This document shows, in pieces, positions 8,476-17,512 of a stretch of 64,000 nucleotides of DNA (its first letter is position 1; every line of letters starts with the position of its first letter). The DNA is taken from positions 368,693 to 432,692 of the forward strand of contig NZ_RBWS01000005.1 of NCBI RefSeq assembly GCF_003627955.1, given 5' to 3'. Position numbers and translations under genes: made by a program. The stretch comes from Sphingobacterium puteale (lineage in GTDB: Bacteria; Bacteroidota; Bacteroidia; Sphingobacteriales; Sphingobacteriaceae). The notes beneath the pieces are model-generated. The model was not told the DNA's origin, did no database searches, and saw only the letters and a list, made by a program, of their open reading frames with translations.

Positions 8476-11400
8476 TTAATTTCTACTGAAGCTATTGTCT
8501 AGCGCAAGTTTCACAAATTCGATAACAGGATCAGTTGTCACATGATAAACCCGGGCGATAAGGTACTTCTCGGCCTGTTCCATTAGATTGAGCTCATTAC
8601 CGGATATATATAAAGCTAATTTCTCCATGTTTTTCCCATAGGGTGTAGCTTTGCTATCAACATAGATCTCTTTGCCGTCTTCAACGATCTTAAAGTCATG
8701 GTTCGCAATAGTAGCTCCATCGATATTTCTCCAGTAGACCTCGACCGAGTCCGAAACTCTAAAACCAAAGTCAGTATTCTCCAGAGGTTGACTGTACTTG
8801 GCCGAATAGATCTGCTTTAATTTATTGAATACAGCAAGCTCACCTAACTTCCCTAGATCTTCATCGGACTGATTGTAAATCCTATTATTATTTCCTACAT
8901 AACCTATTTCAAGTTCTTCGGTATTTGATAACCCAAAGGGAATCATGGATGTATCGTATCCTTTCTCTTCGAGATACTCCAGACCATTAGCAAAAGACTC
9001 CAGTAGCAATACATTTAGGATACGCTCCGCATAATGAACTTTTAGAAATTTACCCAAAGGACCTACAAGCCCATCGAGTATCCTAGGACTAAAACAATCG
9101 CCTACATAATAAAAACTATCATCCTCGGCCCACGAGCTTCTTTTTTGCCTGTCAGTATCATTTCCATAGGTCAAATAAATCTCGGCTGTTTGAAAAAACC
9201 TTATTTCGGACAGCTTATTGTTTATACGCTGATATTCTAATTCCCAGTCTTTATGGCTTTTGGACTTCTCAACTGCAACTAAAGCGATCAAAGGCGAAAT
9301 ATGCTTGATTTTACGCTTTAATGCTAAAATTTCGGTAGAATAGGGTATCTGTGAATGAATGGCATTAATAATCTGTACACCAAAGATCTTCATCAGCTCA
9401 ACGATATTCTGTTTTTGGCTGGATGAATAGACCAAATTTTCTGCATTAAATCCCTCAACGGTAACCATGACCAAATCGCCGGCCCGAAGAAAATCAGTTC
9501 CATTCTTGGCCAAAAGCTTATTGTCCCTGCTCCACAGAATAATTTTCTCTTTCTCGGACTCATGCAATAGCTCGGCACTCATCTTTTCATAGATCAGATT
9601 GATTCGATCTTTATCGTCAATACTTACTTCCTCCCCAGATGATACATATTTTTTCCATATTTCGCCCAACACAAATAAATAATCATCAATGGTTAAAACC
9701 TCCTTAAAATTCAGAAATTCTTTCCATTCCGGTGATAATATTCCGCTATAATCTAGGACATTGAGATAGCCCTTTCCAACACGATTATTGTCTTCACTGT
9801 TTAATATTATTTCTGAAGCTTTTTTACATTCATGTTTTACTGTTGGAAAAACAGAAGAATTCTCGATCAGCCATTTTGTATAATTTGCGGGACAACCAAA
9901 GCGCTCTAACGATTCTGGATTAATAGACTTATTAATAAAGCCAAATGATCCACTAACACTTAGGCTATGATCCGGTTTTAAGTCTATTGGTTTTAAAACC
10001 GAGAATACCCTTTCAAATAATAATTTAGAGAAAGGGTATAAATTAGCAAGCTCCAAAAAGGTAAGACTATAGATATAAGTTTTATCGGGGAAAAAACCAT
10101 ACTCGCCAGATCCAAAAGTCCATCCTTTACCTGAGTTATTATAGATATTACCTGCTGTTTCTTTAACTTTCTCCAGAAAGGCAGCATCATGTCTATTTAT
10201 CCAACTCGAATTCCGTCTAAAATCAATTACTGTTCCTACAACGCCAACATCCTCTTTGACACCAATCTTGATAAAAAAACTTCCCCATTCTCTTTTATCT
10301 ATATCTTTATCAATATAGTCTCCTGAAATATAAAAATCATTATCAAATAGACTTTCGATCTTTAGAGTCGGCTCGTAGATGTCTGAAAGATAAGCTGACG
10401 AGGCTGGTAATAGTTTGCCCGAAGAGCTAAGCACTGGTAAATGATACAAATCTCTATAATGATGATCTTTCAAAGTTCCATTACGGTGAGCCTCAAATAT
10501 GTATCGCCCTATTGCAATTGCATTATCTGTCGTTACGAATTCATCTCCCCGCTCTATGATAGTTCTTTCAATAAATACCAATGAAGATGGTTCTTTGATA
10601 TTTATCTGATGGATAAGCCAGCTCTGTGTGCTCCATCGTCTACTAATATCGGCCATAACAGTATGGTGAACCACGCTAATTTTACCTGCAAATTCCGCAG
10701 CATATTCTTTTGCTGGAAAATAAATCTCGTTAGGAGACTTCAATTTCTCATTTTCATCAAAAATAAACGGAATACTTTTTAGCTTATCATTAAATGCTTT
10801 TTTATCGTACTCATTTTCGACGGCACTCTGTTGTTCATAAAAAAAATCAATAAGTCCAAAATTATCGCTCACCGAGAAATTGTCCCTAAAAAAAGAAGAT
10901 GAAATAAAGCTTTGTAATTGATCAACATTGAATGTATAGATGCCTAAACTAATCAGTGAACCTATAGGCTCTAATGGTGGTATAAAAGAAGAAATGGTAA
11001 AATCTTTGCTACTATCTTCGTTAATAAAGTCAATCAGCAACTGATCATCAATCACCTGCGTGATCGCCGACCGATCGTAGATTGATTCATCTATCTTGAG
11101 TAAATCTCCATTATGATTTGGAATAAAGGCAATAGTAGATAAGGCAAGGCCCAGCCCCTCATTAAAGCTACGGCTCAATTGATTACCGAAAAGTCTAGAT
11201 GGAATTATGGCTAATATATCTTGCCTATACGCGCTGTCTTTATGGGCCAATTCTGCTACCCATGAAAAATATCGAAGTGGAATTTCATTAAATAACCAAT
11301 TATTCCAGACTACATCTTGATGCAGCTGCTGCCTTCCTGCATCGGTCAGAAAGCTTCCGTTGACTAAAAATGGTAAATTATAATTGACAGATGTAGGTAA

Positions 11401-12360
11401 ATAGGTAAAGATAAGTCTGTTGTGTACATCAACAGCCCGCAATCGTCCCTCTTCCAACTGAACCGCAAATGCTATTTCGGTAAATTTTGCTTCTCTAAGT
11501 TTTTTGGGTGATTTATCATCCGCACTAATCGCAGCTTTTATTTCTTCATTTATTTGGAAGGTTTCGGTTTTGATCAACCAATCACTTAATTTGATATCAT
11601 TACGAACCAAAGAAGTGATATTCTCATCTGTTGATTTTTCAAGGACAAGTGGTTCATCAGAATATATCGCGATCTTTACTTTTCGGCTTCTTAGAAAAAG
11701 AACAATCTGGCTATCAGAAAATAAATCGTTTAACGATGACTTCAATTCTTCAATCTTATCATAGGCGATCACAGTAGAGACATTATATTGGCTTAAGGCA
11801 GCCAATGAAGCAACCTGTTCTGGAAGATCACTCCAGATAGGAATAATCTGCCATGGCATCTTTATATTCTCTTCTTTGTTTTTGCTTCTTCTTTCGGATT
11901 GCCATAGTGCTTTATCTCCCCAATGGTTATTCCAGTGCTCTTTCCAGTGATTTCTATCAAATTTAAAACAGTAGTTTCCTGATTTGATGTATACTAATTT
12001 GGAATGCGAAAAAACAGACTTAAAACCGATCCCTTTAAAACCGGTTTTTGTATCGTCACCTGTTTTGGTACCATCTCCTGCACTAGATATACTTTCAATA
12101 TCGACCGTGGTAAAAGCAGCTCCGCTGTGGGAGAAAACAACAAATTCATTGATAAAGTCAATGCGGACATCCAATGATCCACTTTCGTTGCTCGAATCAT
12201 CTGCATTCTGGAGCAGCTCATATATAAATCGTTGACTATCAGTATTTATATCCCTAGAAATAGTATCACAAAGATTAGAAGTTGTGATAGCCAATTCTGG
12301 ATTATTGTAATCAGAATTGTGCTGGGTAAGGTTATTAATAAATTCTTTCTCGTTCATCAT
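8476..12360 (-). CDS. Sacsin-like GHKL ATPase with C-terminal NOV/DUF3883 domain
   Basis: This 1294-aa protein opens with an Hsp90/sacsin-like ATPase. The N-box is YELLQNADDS (E48, N52), and the G2-type loop is TGFKGIGFKSVF (about 106-117). The usual DxGxG position reads FSHSGAAFT. The last ~130 residues fit a NOV/DUF3883 domain: GKLGELAVF, then V-Y-W-R-N-I-D-G, D-F-K-I-V, I-Y-V-D-S-K-A-T and a conserved I-S-G-N-E. That pattern resembles a PD-(D/E)xK-type fold. The long middle shows no recognisable motif. Proteins of this architecture occur in anti-phage islands, but the mechanism is not established to my knowledge. It sits inside the operon between the small helical protein and the ATPase-HNH pair. 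The ATG at 12360 is followed directly by a second ATG. Confidence 0.8.
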   Translation of the reverse strand: MMNEKEFINNLTQHNSDYNNPELAITTSNLCDTISRDINTDSQRFIYELLQNADDSSNESGSLDVRIDFINEFVVFSHSGAAFTTVDIESISSAGDGTKTGDDTKTGFKGIGFKSVFSHSKLVYIKSGNYCFKFDRNHWKEHWNNHWGDKALWQSERRSKNKEENIKMPWQIIPIWSDLPEQVASLAALSQYNVSTVIAYDKIEELKSSLNDLFSDSQIVLFLRSRKVKIAIYSDEPLVLEKSTDENITSLVRNDIKLSDWLIKTETFQINEEIKAAISADDKSPKKLREAKFTEIAFAVQLEEGRLRAVDVHNRLIFTYLPTSVNYNLPFLVNGSFLTDAGRQQLHQDVVWNNWLFNEIPLRYFSWVAELAHKDSAYRQDILAIIPSRLFGNQLSRSFNEGLGLALSTIAFIPNHNGDLLKIDESIYDRSAITQVIDDQLLIDFINEDSSKDFTISSFIPPLEPIGSLISLGIYTFNVDQLQSFISSSFFRDNFSVSDNFGLIDFFYEQQSAVENEYDKKAFNDKLKSIPFIFDENEKLKSPNEIYFPAKEYAAEFAGKISVVHHTVMADISRRWSTQSWLIHQINIKEPSSLVFIERTIIERGDEFVTTDNAIAIGRYIFEAHRNGTLKDHHYRDLYHLPVLSSSGKLLPASSAYLSDIYEPTLKIESLFDNDFYISGDYIDKDIDKREWGSFFIKIGVKEDVGVVGTVIDFRRNSSWINRHDAAFLEKVKETAGNIYNNSGKGWTFGSGEYGFFPDKTYIYSLTFLELANLYPFSKLLFERVFSVLKPIDLKPDHSLSVSGSFGFINKSINPESLERFGCPANYTKWLIENSSVFPTVKHECKKASEIILNSEDNNRVGKGYLNVLDYSGILSPEWKEFLNFKEVLTIDDYLFVLGEIWKKYVSSGEEVSIDDKDRINLIYEKMSAELLHESEKEKIILWSRDNKLLAKNGTDFLRAGDLVMVTVEGFNAENLVYSSSQKQNIVELMKIFGVQIINAIHSQIPYSTEILALKRKIKHISPLIALVAVEKSKSHKDWELEYQRINNKLSEIRFFQTAEIYLTYGNDTDRQKRSSWAEDDSFYYVGDCFSPRILDGLVGPLGKFLKVHYAERILNVLLLESFANGLEYLEEKGYDTSMIPFGLSNTEELEIGYVGNNNRIYNQSDEDLGKLGELAVFNKLKQIYSAKYSQPLENTDFGFRVSDSVEVYWRNIDGATIANHDFKIVEDGKEIYVDSKATPYGKNMEKLALYISGNELNLMEQAEKYLIARVYHVTTDPVIEFVKLALDNSFSRN

Positions 12361-12403
12361 TTTTCAAAAAAAAGTATTCAATATAGCTTTGTTATACATA
12401 CAC

Positions 12404-12424
12404 GTTGATAACATCAACATGTTG
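12404..12424. promoter_or_regulatory. Nested dyad, candidate operator in the defence operon
   Basis: The 97-bp gap before the sacsin-like gene contains GTTGAT-AAC-ATCAAC, a perfect 6-bp dyad. Its right arm overlaps a second palindrome CAACATGTTG. This is the only sizeable gap inside the operon. A WYL-family regulator is encoded two genes upstream, so this may be a regulated internal promoter. No -7 box could be assigned. Confidence 0.35.
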
Positions 12425-12457
12425 TCTCTTTTCATTTTCGAAGTATTGTTCTGGCTT

Positions 12458-12898
12458 TTATATGCGAGTCAAATGTTCACTGTAACTTAGAGAATCCAAA
12501 TCAGTTTTGCTATCTTTTAAAAACTGTACCATAATCTGTGAAACATTTCCGATTTCAGGTGCCGGAACTCCAAAATTGATGCTATCGCTAAACACGACGA
12601 TCGAAGTGAACCATGTTTTACATAGGGCCAAAAGTGCGTCTTTTACAAATAGTATCTCAGGATCATCGTAACATATAAAATAGGGATCTATTTTAGAAAG
12701 CATCTGATAGTTCGACACAATAATATTCATAGATTTTATAAATAGTATTCCCTCATTGGGGCATTCCTGATTTTGATCATATATTTTATGTACTTCCTGT
12801 AATAGTTCATCCATTCCCTCACGGATTGTAGACTTCAACTCCCAGTGTTCAGATTGAAGCCGTACGAGTTTCTCTAGGTATTTATTCATATCCGTCAT
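12458..12898 (-). CDS. Small helical protein of unknown function in defence operon
   Basis: The product is 146 aa, soluble, mainly helical by composition, with no motif I recognise. It starts 3 bp after the stop of the WYL regulator gene, so it is translated from the same mRNA. It precedes the sacsin-like ATPase by 97 bp. It could be a regulator-associated or effector-associated accessory subunit, but nothing in the sequence decides this. Confidence 0.6.
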   Translation of the reverse strand: MTDMNKYLEKLVRLQSEHWELKSTIREGMDELLQEVHKIYDQNQECPNEGILFIKSMNIIVSNYQMLSKIDPYFICYDDPEILFVKDALLALCKTWFTSIVVFSDSINFGVPAPEIGNVSQIMVQFLKDSKTDLDSLSYSEHLTRI

Positions 12899-12901
12899 TG
12901 A

Positions 12902-13909
12902 TCACGATCTTGAAAAAGAATAACATTGAAATAATTCTCCAACAATCTGTTCAATTGAATCTCTGAAGGATGCAGGCTCAATCACTTCAACATCACGTCC
13001 AAATGACAGGACTAAGCTTTCAAGCTCTCTATTGATTTTTAGATTCAGGTAAATTAATCCATCTTTATAGCGCTGCGATCCATGGATAGGTTTTGATAAT
13101 ACATAAGGCAGCCGACTTTCAGTAAATTTCAGAATCACTTGTTCCACCTCACGATCGATAGCGTTGGTGACACCCAAGATATCATAAAAATAATCGTCAA
13201 AATCCACATCAGAATTTTTGTAAGAAAGTAAATCAAGCGGTCTAATTGCCTGGATGCGATCAAGCGCGAGGTTTTGGATCTGACCATTATCTTCATTCAA
13301 TCCAAATAAAAACCAACGGTTATTATATTGCTTGAGATAATATGGATGAATTCTATAAACAATAGGATCAGTCTGTTTAAAACCCTTGTATGTAATTGCC
13401 AACATTTGTCTATGAATAATATGCTGATAAAGGGGTTCAAGATATTCTAATCCCCTAAGGAATTCATTTTCTTCGAAAGAGATAACAGGTCGCTGCTGCC
13501 GGTCGAGCTTGAGGCCTGAGCTGAGTTTGGTCTGGACAGCATTTAGCCATTCCAACTGGGGTACGCCACTGATCCTTCCCAGAGTTTCTAAGACTTGCTT
13601 TATTTGTTCCTGTTCGCTGGCATTGAGCGGTTGCTTCAATATCGAAAACTCTGGAGGATCATAGCAATAATAGACACGTTTCCCCTCTCTGACGGAAAGT
13701 ATAGGCGCCTGATATCCACCTTCGCTGCGCATAAATGTAATATCATCCAAAAGCTGACGCCGCGATACTTTGGTTTTCGCACCCACATATGCCGTAAGTT
13801 CTGCCGTACAGTATTCGATCAGATCATCAATAAAGTATTTTTTCCATTTATTGGAGAAACACTTATCCAATAGTTTGTAACGTATTAAAGCGTGTTTATT
13901 AGTGGCCAT
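12902..13909 (-). CDS. WYL-domain transcriptional regulator of the defence operon
   Basis: The 335-aa protein has an N-terminal winged-helix region (about 1-80, containing VSRRQLLDDITFM). A WYL domain follows, centred on LAITYKGF and IHPYYLKQYNNRWFLFGL, with a C-terminal WCX-like extension. Such proteins (BrxR, CapW, PafBC families) regulate defence operons and often sense a nucleic-acid ligand. It is the first gene of the block WYL-146aa-sacsin-AAA-HNH. It starts only 13 bp after the stop of the methyltransferase gene of the upstream biosynthetic operon, so read-through transcription is likely. The likely target is the dyad at 12404-12424, which is an inference. Confidence 0.82.
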   Translation of the reverse strand: MATNKHALIRYKLLDKCFSNKWKKYFIDDLIEYCTAELTAYVGAKTKVSRRQLLDDITFMRSEGGYQAPILSVREGKRVYYCYDPPEFSILKQPLNASEQEQIKQVLETLGRISGVPQLEWLNAVQTKLSSGLKLDRQQRPVISFEENEFLRGLEYLEPLYQHIIHRQMLAITYKGFKQTDPIVYRIHPYYLKQYNNRWFLFGLNEDNGQIQNLALDRIQAIRPLDLLSYKNSDVDFDDYFYDILGVTNAIDREVEQVILKFTESRLPYVLSKPIHGSQRYKDGLIYLNLKINRELESLVLSFGRDVEVIEPASFRDSIEQIVGELFQCYSFSRS

Positions 13910-13922
13910 ATCTTTATATTTT

Positions 13923-14819
13923 TTATACTATCCTACGTACCTCAAACATGACGAGCCCTTTTTCAAAATTGGGAAAATCTGTTCGCTGGACTTCAAAGTT
14001 TTTTGTATGTAAAAACTTTATCCAACGTTCTGCAATAACCTGTTCATCTCTTCTATTGGCGTCATCCATAAGTATAACCGTATAATCCGAGAAAAAACTA
14101 TAAAGCAAGGGCACTGCAGGATATCGAGCCAAAGACTGTGTTGATCCCGGAGGACCGTCTATAACCAAAAGATCAATCCTTTCTTTTATCTGTGTGGTTT
14201 GTAAATCATACCATTTATGAATGATGCCTTCAACTTCTATATCGACGAGAGGGCAAACCTCCACCTTACAGTTTTGCTCAATTCCATCCAATCTAATATT
14301 GTCTCTTGTAATATTGGCATAGACCTCTTCGTGATCAATAGACAATAAATTGCCCACTTGATTGGCCTGTAGACCTGTTCCCAATACAATGGAGGAAACC
14401 CCGCTGCTCAGCTCAAAAACAAATTGTGGTTTCTTTTTTAGTACTATTTCAACAAGTTTTGATAAAAAATCTGGAGATCCCGCCCAACCTCTTGTGCTAG
14501 GCAGATACCTAAGATTGGGCAATGCTCTGTAAATGGAAAGTAGACATTCTACCTGCTGAAAATAATTTTCCATAGCAAGACTAATCTTTTTTTCCATTGG
14601 TGAAATCCAGTTTGGGTCTTTCATCCCCCCTTCTGTTCTGTCCACAATTAAATCAGTATCAGCCAATTTGTTTTGCATCGCTTTCAACAGATCCGCAACA
14701 TCTCCCAATTGGGTGTCAATTCGCGACAGAGTCACCTTCTGCTCATGAAACAAAGAAATAAATTGCGGCACATTTTTAATTCCTTTCAGTAAAGTACTTA
14801 ATCCCCTAAATAATTTCAT
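13923..14819 (-). CDS. Class I SAM-dependent methyltransferase with coiled-coil N-terminus
   Basis: The 298-aa protein has a ~75-residue heptad-like N-terminal segment rich in L, Q and D. A Rossmann methyltransferase domain follows, with motif I FELSSGVSSIVLG, a post-I acidic residue in LLSIDHEEV and a motif IV-like LLVIDGPPGS. The DGPPG signature is typical of Methyltransf_24-type enzymes in glycan and natural-product clusters. It is the last gene of the six-gene biosynthetic operon. The acceptor substrate is unknown. Confidence 0.72.
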   Translation of the reverse strand: MKLFRGLSTLLKGIKNVPQFISLFHEQKVTLSRIDTQLGDVADLLKAMQNKLADTDLIVDRTEGGMKDPNWISPMEKKISLAMENYFQQVECLLSIYRALPNLRYLPSTRGWAGSPDFLSKLVEIVLKKKPQFVFELSSGVSSIVLGTGLQANQVGNLLSIDHEEVYANITRDNIRLDGIEQNCKVEVCPLVDIEVEGIIHKWYDLQTTQIKERIDLLVIDGPPGSTQSLARYPAVPLLYSFFSDYTVILMDDANRRDEQVIAERWIKFLHTKNFEVQRTDFPNFEKGLVMFEVRRIV

Positions 14820-14845
14820 AAAAGATACCTGCTATAATCTTTTCT

Positions 14846-15601
14846 CTAAATATTTACAATATAATCCGAGCATTTAGAGCACAGTTGGTAATTTTCCCGC
14901 AAGCCCTGTCTTAGATCATTGATCTGCTTCTGGCGTTTTTCGCCATACCATATATCAATTATATGCTCATCTTGAATTCGGCCAATACTATGTACACCAT
15001 AATAATCAATGCAACACATAACAACAGTTCCATCGAACCTGATATCCAATTTATTCTCAATTTTCGAACATGCAGCCTTTATCGGAAAACTGTATTCCTC
15101 TTGCTTAAAATCTACATAGCCAGCCCTATTGGAAAAATCTTCACCTCCACCTTTGACAACATAAAAATCCCATGGATATCTTCTCAAACCTAGAGCCTGC
15201 TCAAACTCCGCAACTTTGAGCTGAAAGTCTTCTTCCGAGGCCCAATCGTATACAGATAATGCAAATTCTTTAATATTGTAAGTGCTCAATTTTTCGACAA
15301 TATCTCTCGTCAGGAAATCGCCATTAGTGACAAGATAATTACTGAGTCCCAAATCCTTACAACGTTGAAAAAAGGAAAATATCCTCTTATCAGTAAACAC
15401 CTCATTATAAAAATGAAAGGCAATCAAACCTGAATAATTTATATCCGCCAGTTCATCCAGTACTTTATAAACCAGCTCCTCTGGCATTCGCTCTTTTATC
15501 CTATTGTCGCTTGTACGGGTGCAAAAAGAACATGTCCTATTGCAAAATGAATTACACTCAATCGATATCTTATCAAAAAGTGGATATGGCCTTACTTCCA
15601 T
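14846..15601 (-). CDS. Radical SAM enzyme with SPASM-like C-terminus
   Basis: The 251-aa protein carries the radical SAM cluster motif C20-N-R-T-C24-S-F-C27 and a short (beta/alpha) barrel. The C-terminal half has further cysteines (AACSKIE, VVMCCIDYYG, LCSKCSDY) of the SPASM/twitch type that bind an auxiliary Fe-S cluster. It should generate a 5'-deoxyadenosyl radical for a modification in the pathway. Its start overlaps the end of the deacetylase gene by 29 bp. No precursor-peptide gene was seen next to it, so a RiPP role is not supported. Action on a sugar or small molecule fits the neighbours better. Confidence 0.8.
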   Translation of the reverse strand: MEVRPYPLFDKISIECNSFCNRTCSFCTRTSDNRIKERMPEELVYKVLDELADINYSGLIAFHFYNEVFTDKRIFSFFQRCKDLGLSNYLVTNGDFLTRDIVEKLSTYNIKEFALSVYDWASEEDFQLKVAEFEQALGLRRYPWDFYVVKGGGEDFSNRAGYVDFKQEEYSFPIKAACSKIENKLDIRFDGTVVMCCIDYYGVHSIGRIQDEHIIDIWYGEKRQKQINDLRQGLRENYQLCSKCSDYIVNI

Positions 15602-16304
15602 TATTTTTAATTTTATCTTTAAAAACTTCTATTCCATCAAAATAGGTGATATACTTTCGGGGGAGTTCAAATATTGACCTGCAATTTTCGGCATTCCCCT
15701 CAATACAGCTTACTGCATTTGTAAATTCCATTTCCTCGACCATTTTTATTATCGTTGGATTATAAGCTCCATGTGGATAAGAAAAAGAATTCACTTCACG
15801 ACCAGTAATTTCCTGTAACAGATCTTTACTTTCGTATATTTCTTGATAAGCTACTTCATTTCTCAATTCGGTCAATTTATAATGATTCATCGTATGAGCG
15901 CCAATTTCTACCCCCATGTCGCTTAGTTCCCGTATCTTTTTACTGGATAAAATTTTAAGATCCGGATTTTGGATCTTTCCCCAGGATGCAGGCTTTCCTA
16001 AACACCCGGCAACAGGATAGATCGTACATAAAAAACCAAACTGGTTCAATATGGGGAAAGTAAGATCGTAGAATCGCTCACATCCGTCATCAAATGTCAA
16101 AACAACCAACTCATTTTTAATCTCACGATTACTTGCCATCCGTTGAATAGCTCCGGCTAGTGATACGACCTGTTTCTTTGAATCTCTAAGATATTCCATC
16201 TGTAGCCTGAATTCCTCTACGCTACAAAAACAATCCAGATTTGTATGTTTCCCTGGTTCTTCACCGATTTGATGATATAATAAAATACTGATTCCTGTAC
16301 TCAT
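15573..16304 (-). CDS. Polysaccharide deacetylase (NodB/CE4 family)
   Basis: The 243-aa protein has the NodB motifs VLTFDDG (catalytic base and metal Asp), the metal-binding H-T-M-N-H and the FSYPHGAYN motif. It should remove an acetyl (or other acyl) group from an amino sugar using a divalent metal. No signal peptide is visible (MSTGISILLYHQ start), so it probably acts in the cytoplasm on a biosynthetic intermediate rather than on cell-wall glycan. The start overlaps the glycosyltransferase stop by 4 bp (ATGA) and its end overlaps the radical SAM gene. Confidence 0.88.
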   Translation of the reverse strand: MSTGISILLYHQIGEEPGKHTNLDCFCSVEEFRLQMEYLRDSKKQVVSLAGAIQRMASNREIKNELVVLTFDDGCERFYDLTFPILNQFGFLCTIYPVAGCLGKPASWGKIQNPDLKILSSKKIRELSDMGVEIGAHTMNHYKLTELRNEVAYQEIYESKDLLQEITGREVNSFSYPHGAYNPTIIKMVEEMEFTNAVSCIEGNAENCRSIFELPRKYITYFDGIEVFKDKIKNNGSKAISTF

Positions 16305-17488
16305 TGGAGATACTCATTAGATTTACTATTTACCAGTTCCAAAATCTTTTTCTCGGAACAACTTACACCGTTTATATCGATTGTTAAACGTGATAAAGTT
16401 GGTCTATTAAACTGAGAAATAATTTTCTCGATCAGTACAGAACTTTTAAGTTCGTCAAAATTCAAAACCTCAAGACAACCTTTACGTTTAAAATATCCTA
16501 TTCGTAGATCTTGTTCAACATTATTACCAATAAAAGTCCGATTGTAAACTAGCAATGATTTTCCTATCGAAAGGGACTCTATCATCGAATTATAGCCCCC
16601 CAAAGAAATAATCATCTTCGCAGATCCCATTTCTGACAAATATTCTGTTCTATTAAATTCTTTTAATTCGATCTTATCTGAAAGTAGTGCTGACACCTTA
16701 GTTTGCTGCTTCTGAAAATCAGATTGAAATGCACCGGAGAACAAGATCATTTTATGATCTAATTTTTTGGACAATGACAGGTGGCAATCTATTAATGCCT
16801 CTAAAAGTTCATCACCTAAACGCCCACCGGCAATAGAAGCTAAAATCGTGTTAGGCTGTTGTGATTGCTTACATTCAATCTCTTTTGAAACAATATAGCC
16901 AGTATGTATAATCGGAACTTTAATTCGGTCTATCAAAGGAAAAGAATCTGACAACTGTATATGTTGTCTGTCCCCATGAACAAGAACAAGATCGTACAGT
17001 TGATTGAGAATCTCACATATATAATCGTCCCTTTTACTCCCCTTGTTCGAATCTATTATTTCTCGAACACTACAGATTATCCTCGCATTGTAATTTTTAT
17101 GCTTAACATATTCAATTAATTTCCTTACTTCACTTTCAAACAGTAACCCAAATGGAAAATGCTCCGTGATGACGATATCCACATTTATTTTTTCAATTAG
17201 ATCTGCTATTAAGTTCTGCCGTGCAGCAAAGCATACATCTAACGAAATATGCTTATCTACAGGCAGCAATATCCCGGTTTCTTCTTGTTTATATATGGCT
17301 GGAATCTGAATTAAATTTAACTCTTCTGGAATATCGAAGTTGAGAACGGGCTCTCCACCGTTGACAAAATATACGTTGAAGCTGCCAGTAAGCCCTTTCG
17401 CTAATTCCATCATTCTAACATAGTGTCCCAATCCATAAACGTACTGACAATGAATCAGTAGCGTTTTTTTATCCTCAGGTAGTATCAT
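16301..17488 (-). CDS. MurG/GT28-like glycosyltransferase
   Basis: The 395-aa protein begins with CQYVYGLGHYVRM, the G-x-GH nucleotide-sugar/acceptor loop found at the N-terminus of MurG-like GT-B enzymes. The C-terminal half has ISLGGYNSMIESLSIGKSLLVY, which matches the GGxxS/T-x3-E donor-binding region of that family. It should transfer a sugar from a nucleotide donor. It lies between the oxidoreductase and the deacetylase in the operon, suggesting glycosylation followed by deacylation, as in aminosugar metabolites. The donor and acceptor are unknown. Confidence 0.8.
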   Translation of the reverse strand: MILPEDKKTLLIHCQYVYGLGHYVRMMELAKGLTGSFNVYFVNGGEPVLNFDIPEELNLIQIPAIYKQEETGILLPVDKHISLDVCFAARQNLIADLIEKINVDIVITEHFPFGLLFESEVRKLIEYVKHKNYNARIICSVREIIDSNKGSKRDDYICEILNQLYDLVLVHGDRQHIQLSDSFPLIDRIKVPIIHTGYIVSKEIECKQSQQPNTILASIAGGRLGDELLEALIDCHLSLSKKLDHKMILFSGAFQSDFQKQQTKVSALLSDKIELKEFNRTEYLSEMGSAKMIISLGGYNSMIESLSIGKSLLVYNRTFIGNNVEQDLRIGYFKRKGCLEVLNFDELKSSVLIEKIISQFNRPTLSRLTIDINGVSCSEKKILELVNSKSNEYLQ

Positions 17489-17512
17489 AATTTTTTAAAG
17501 GAATCGTTGATA

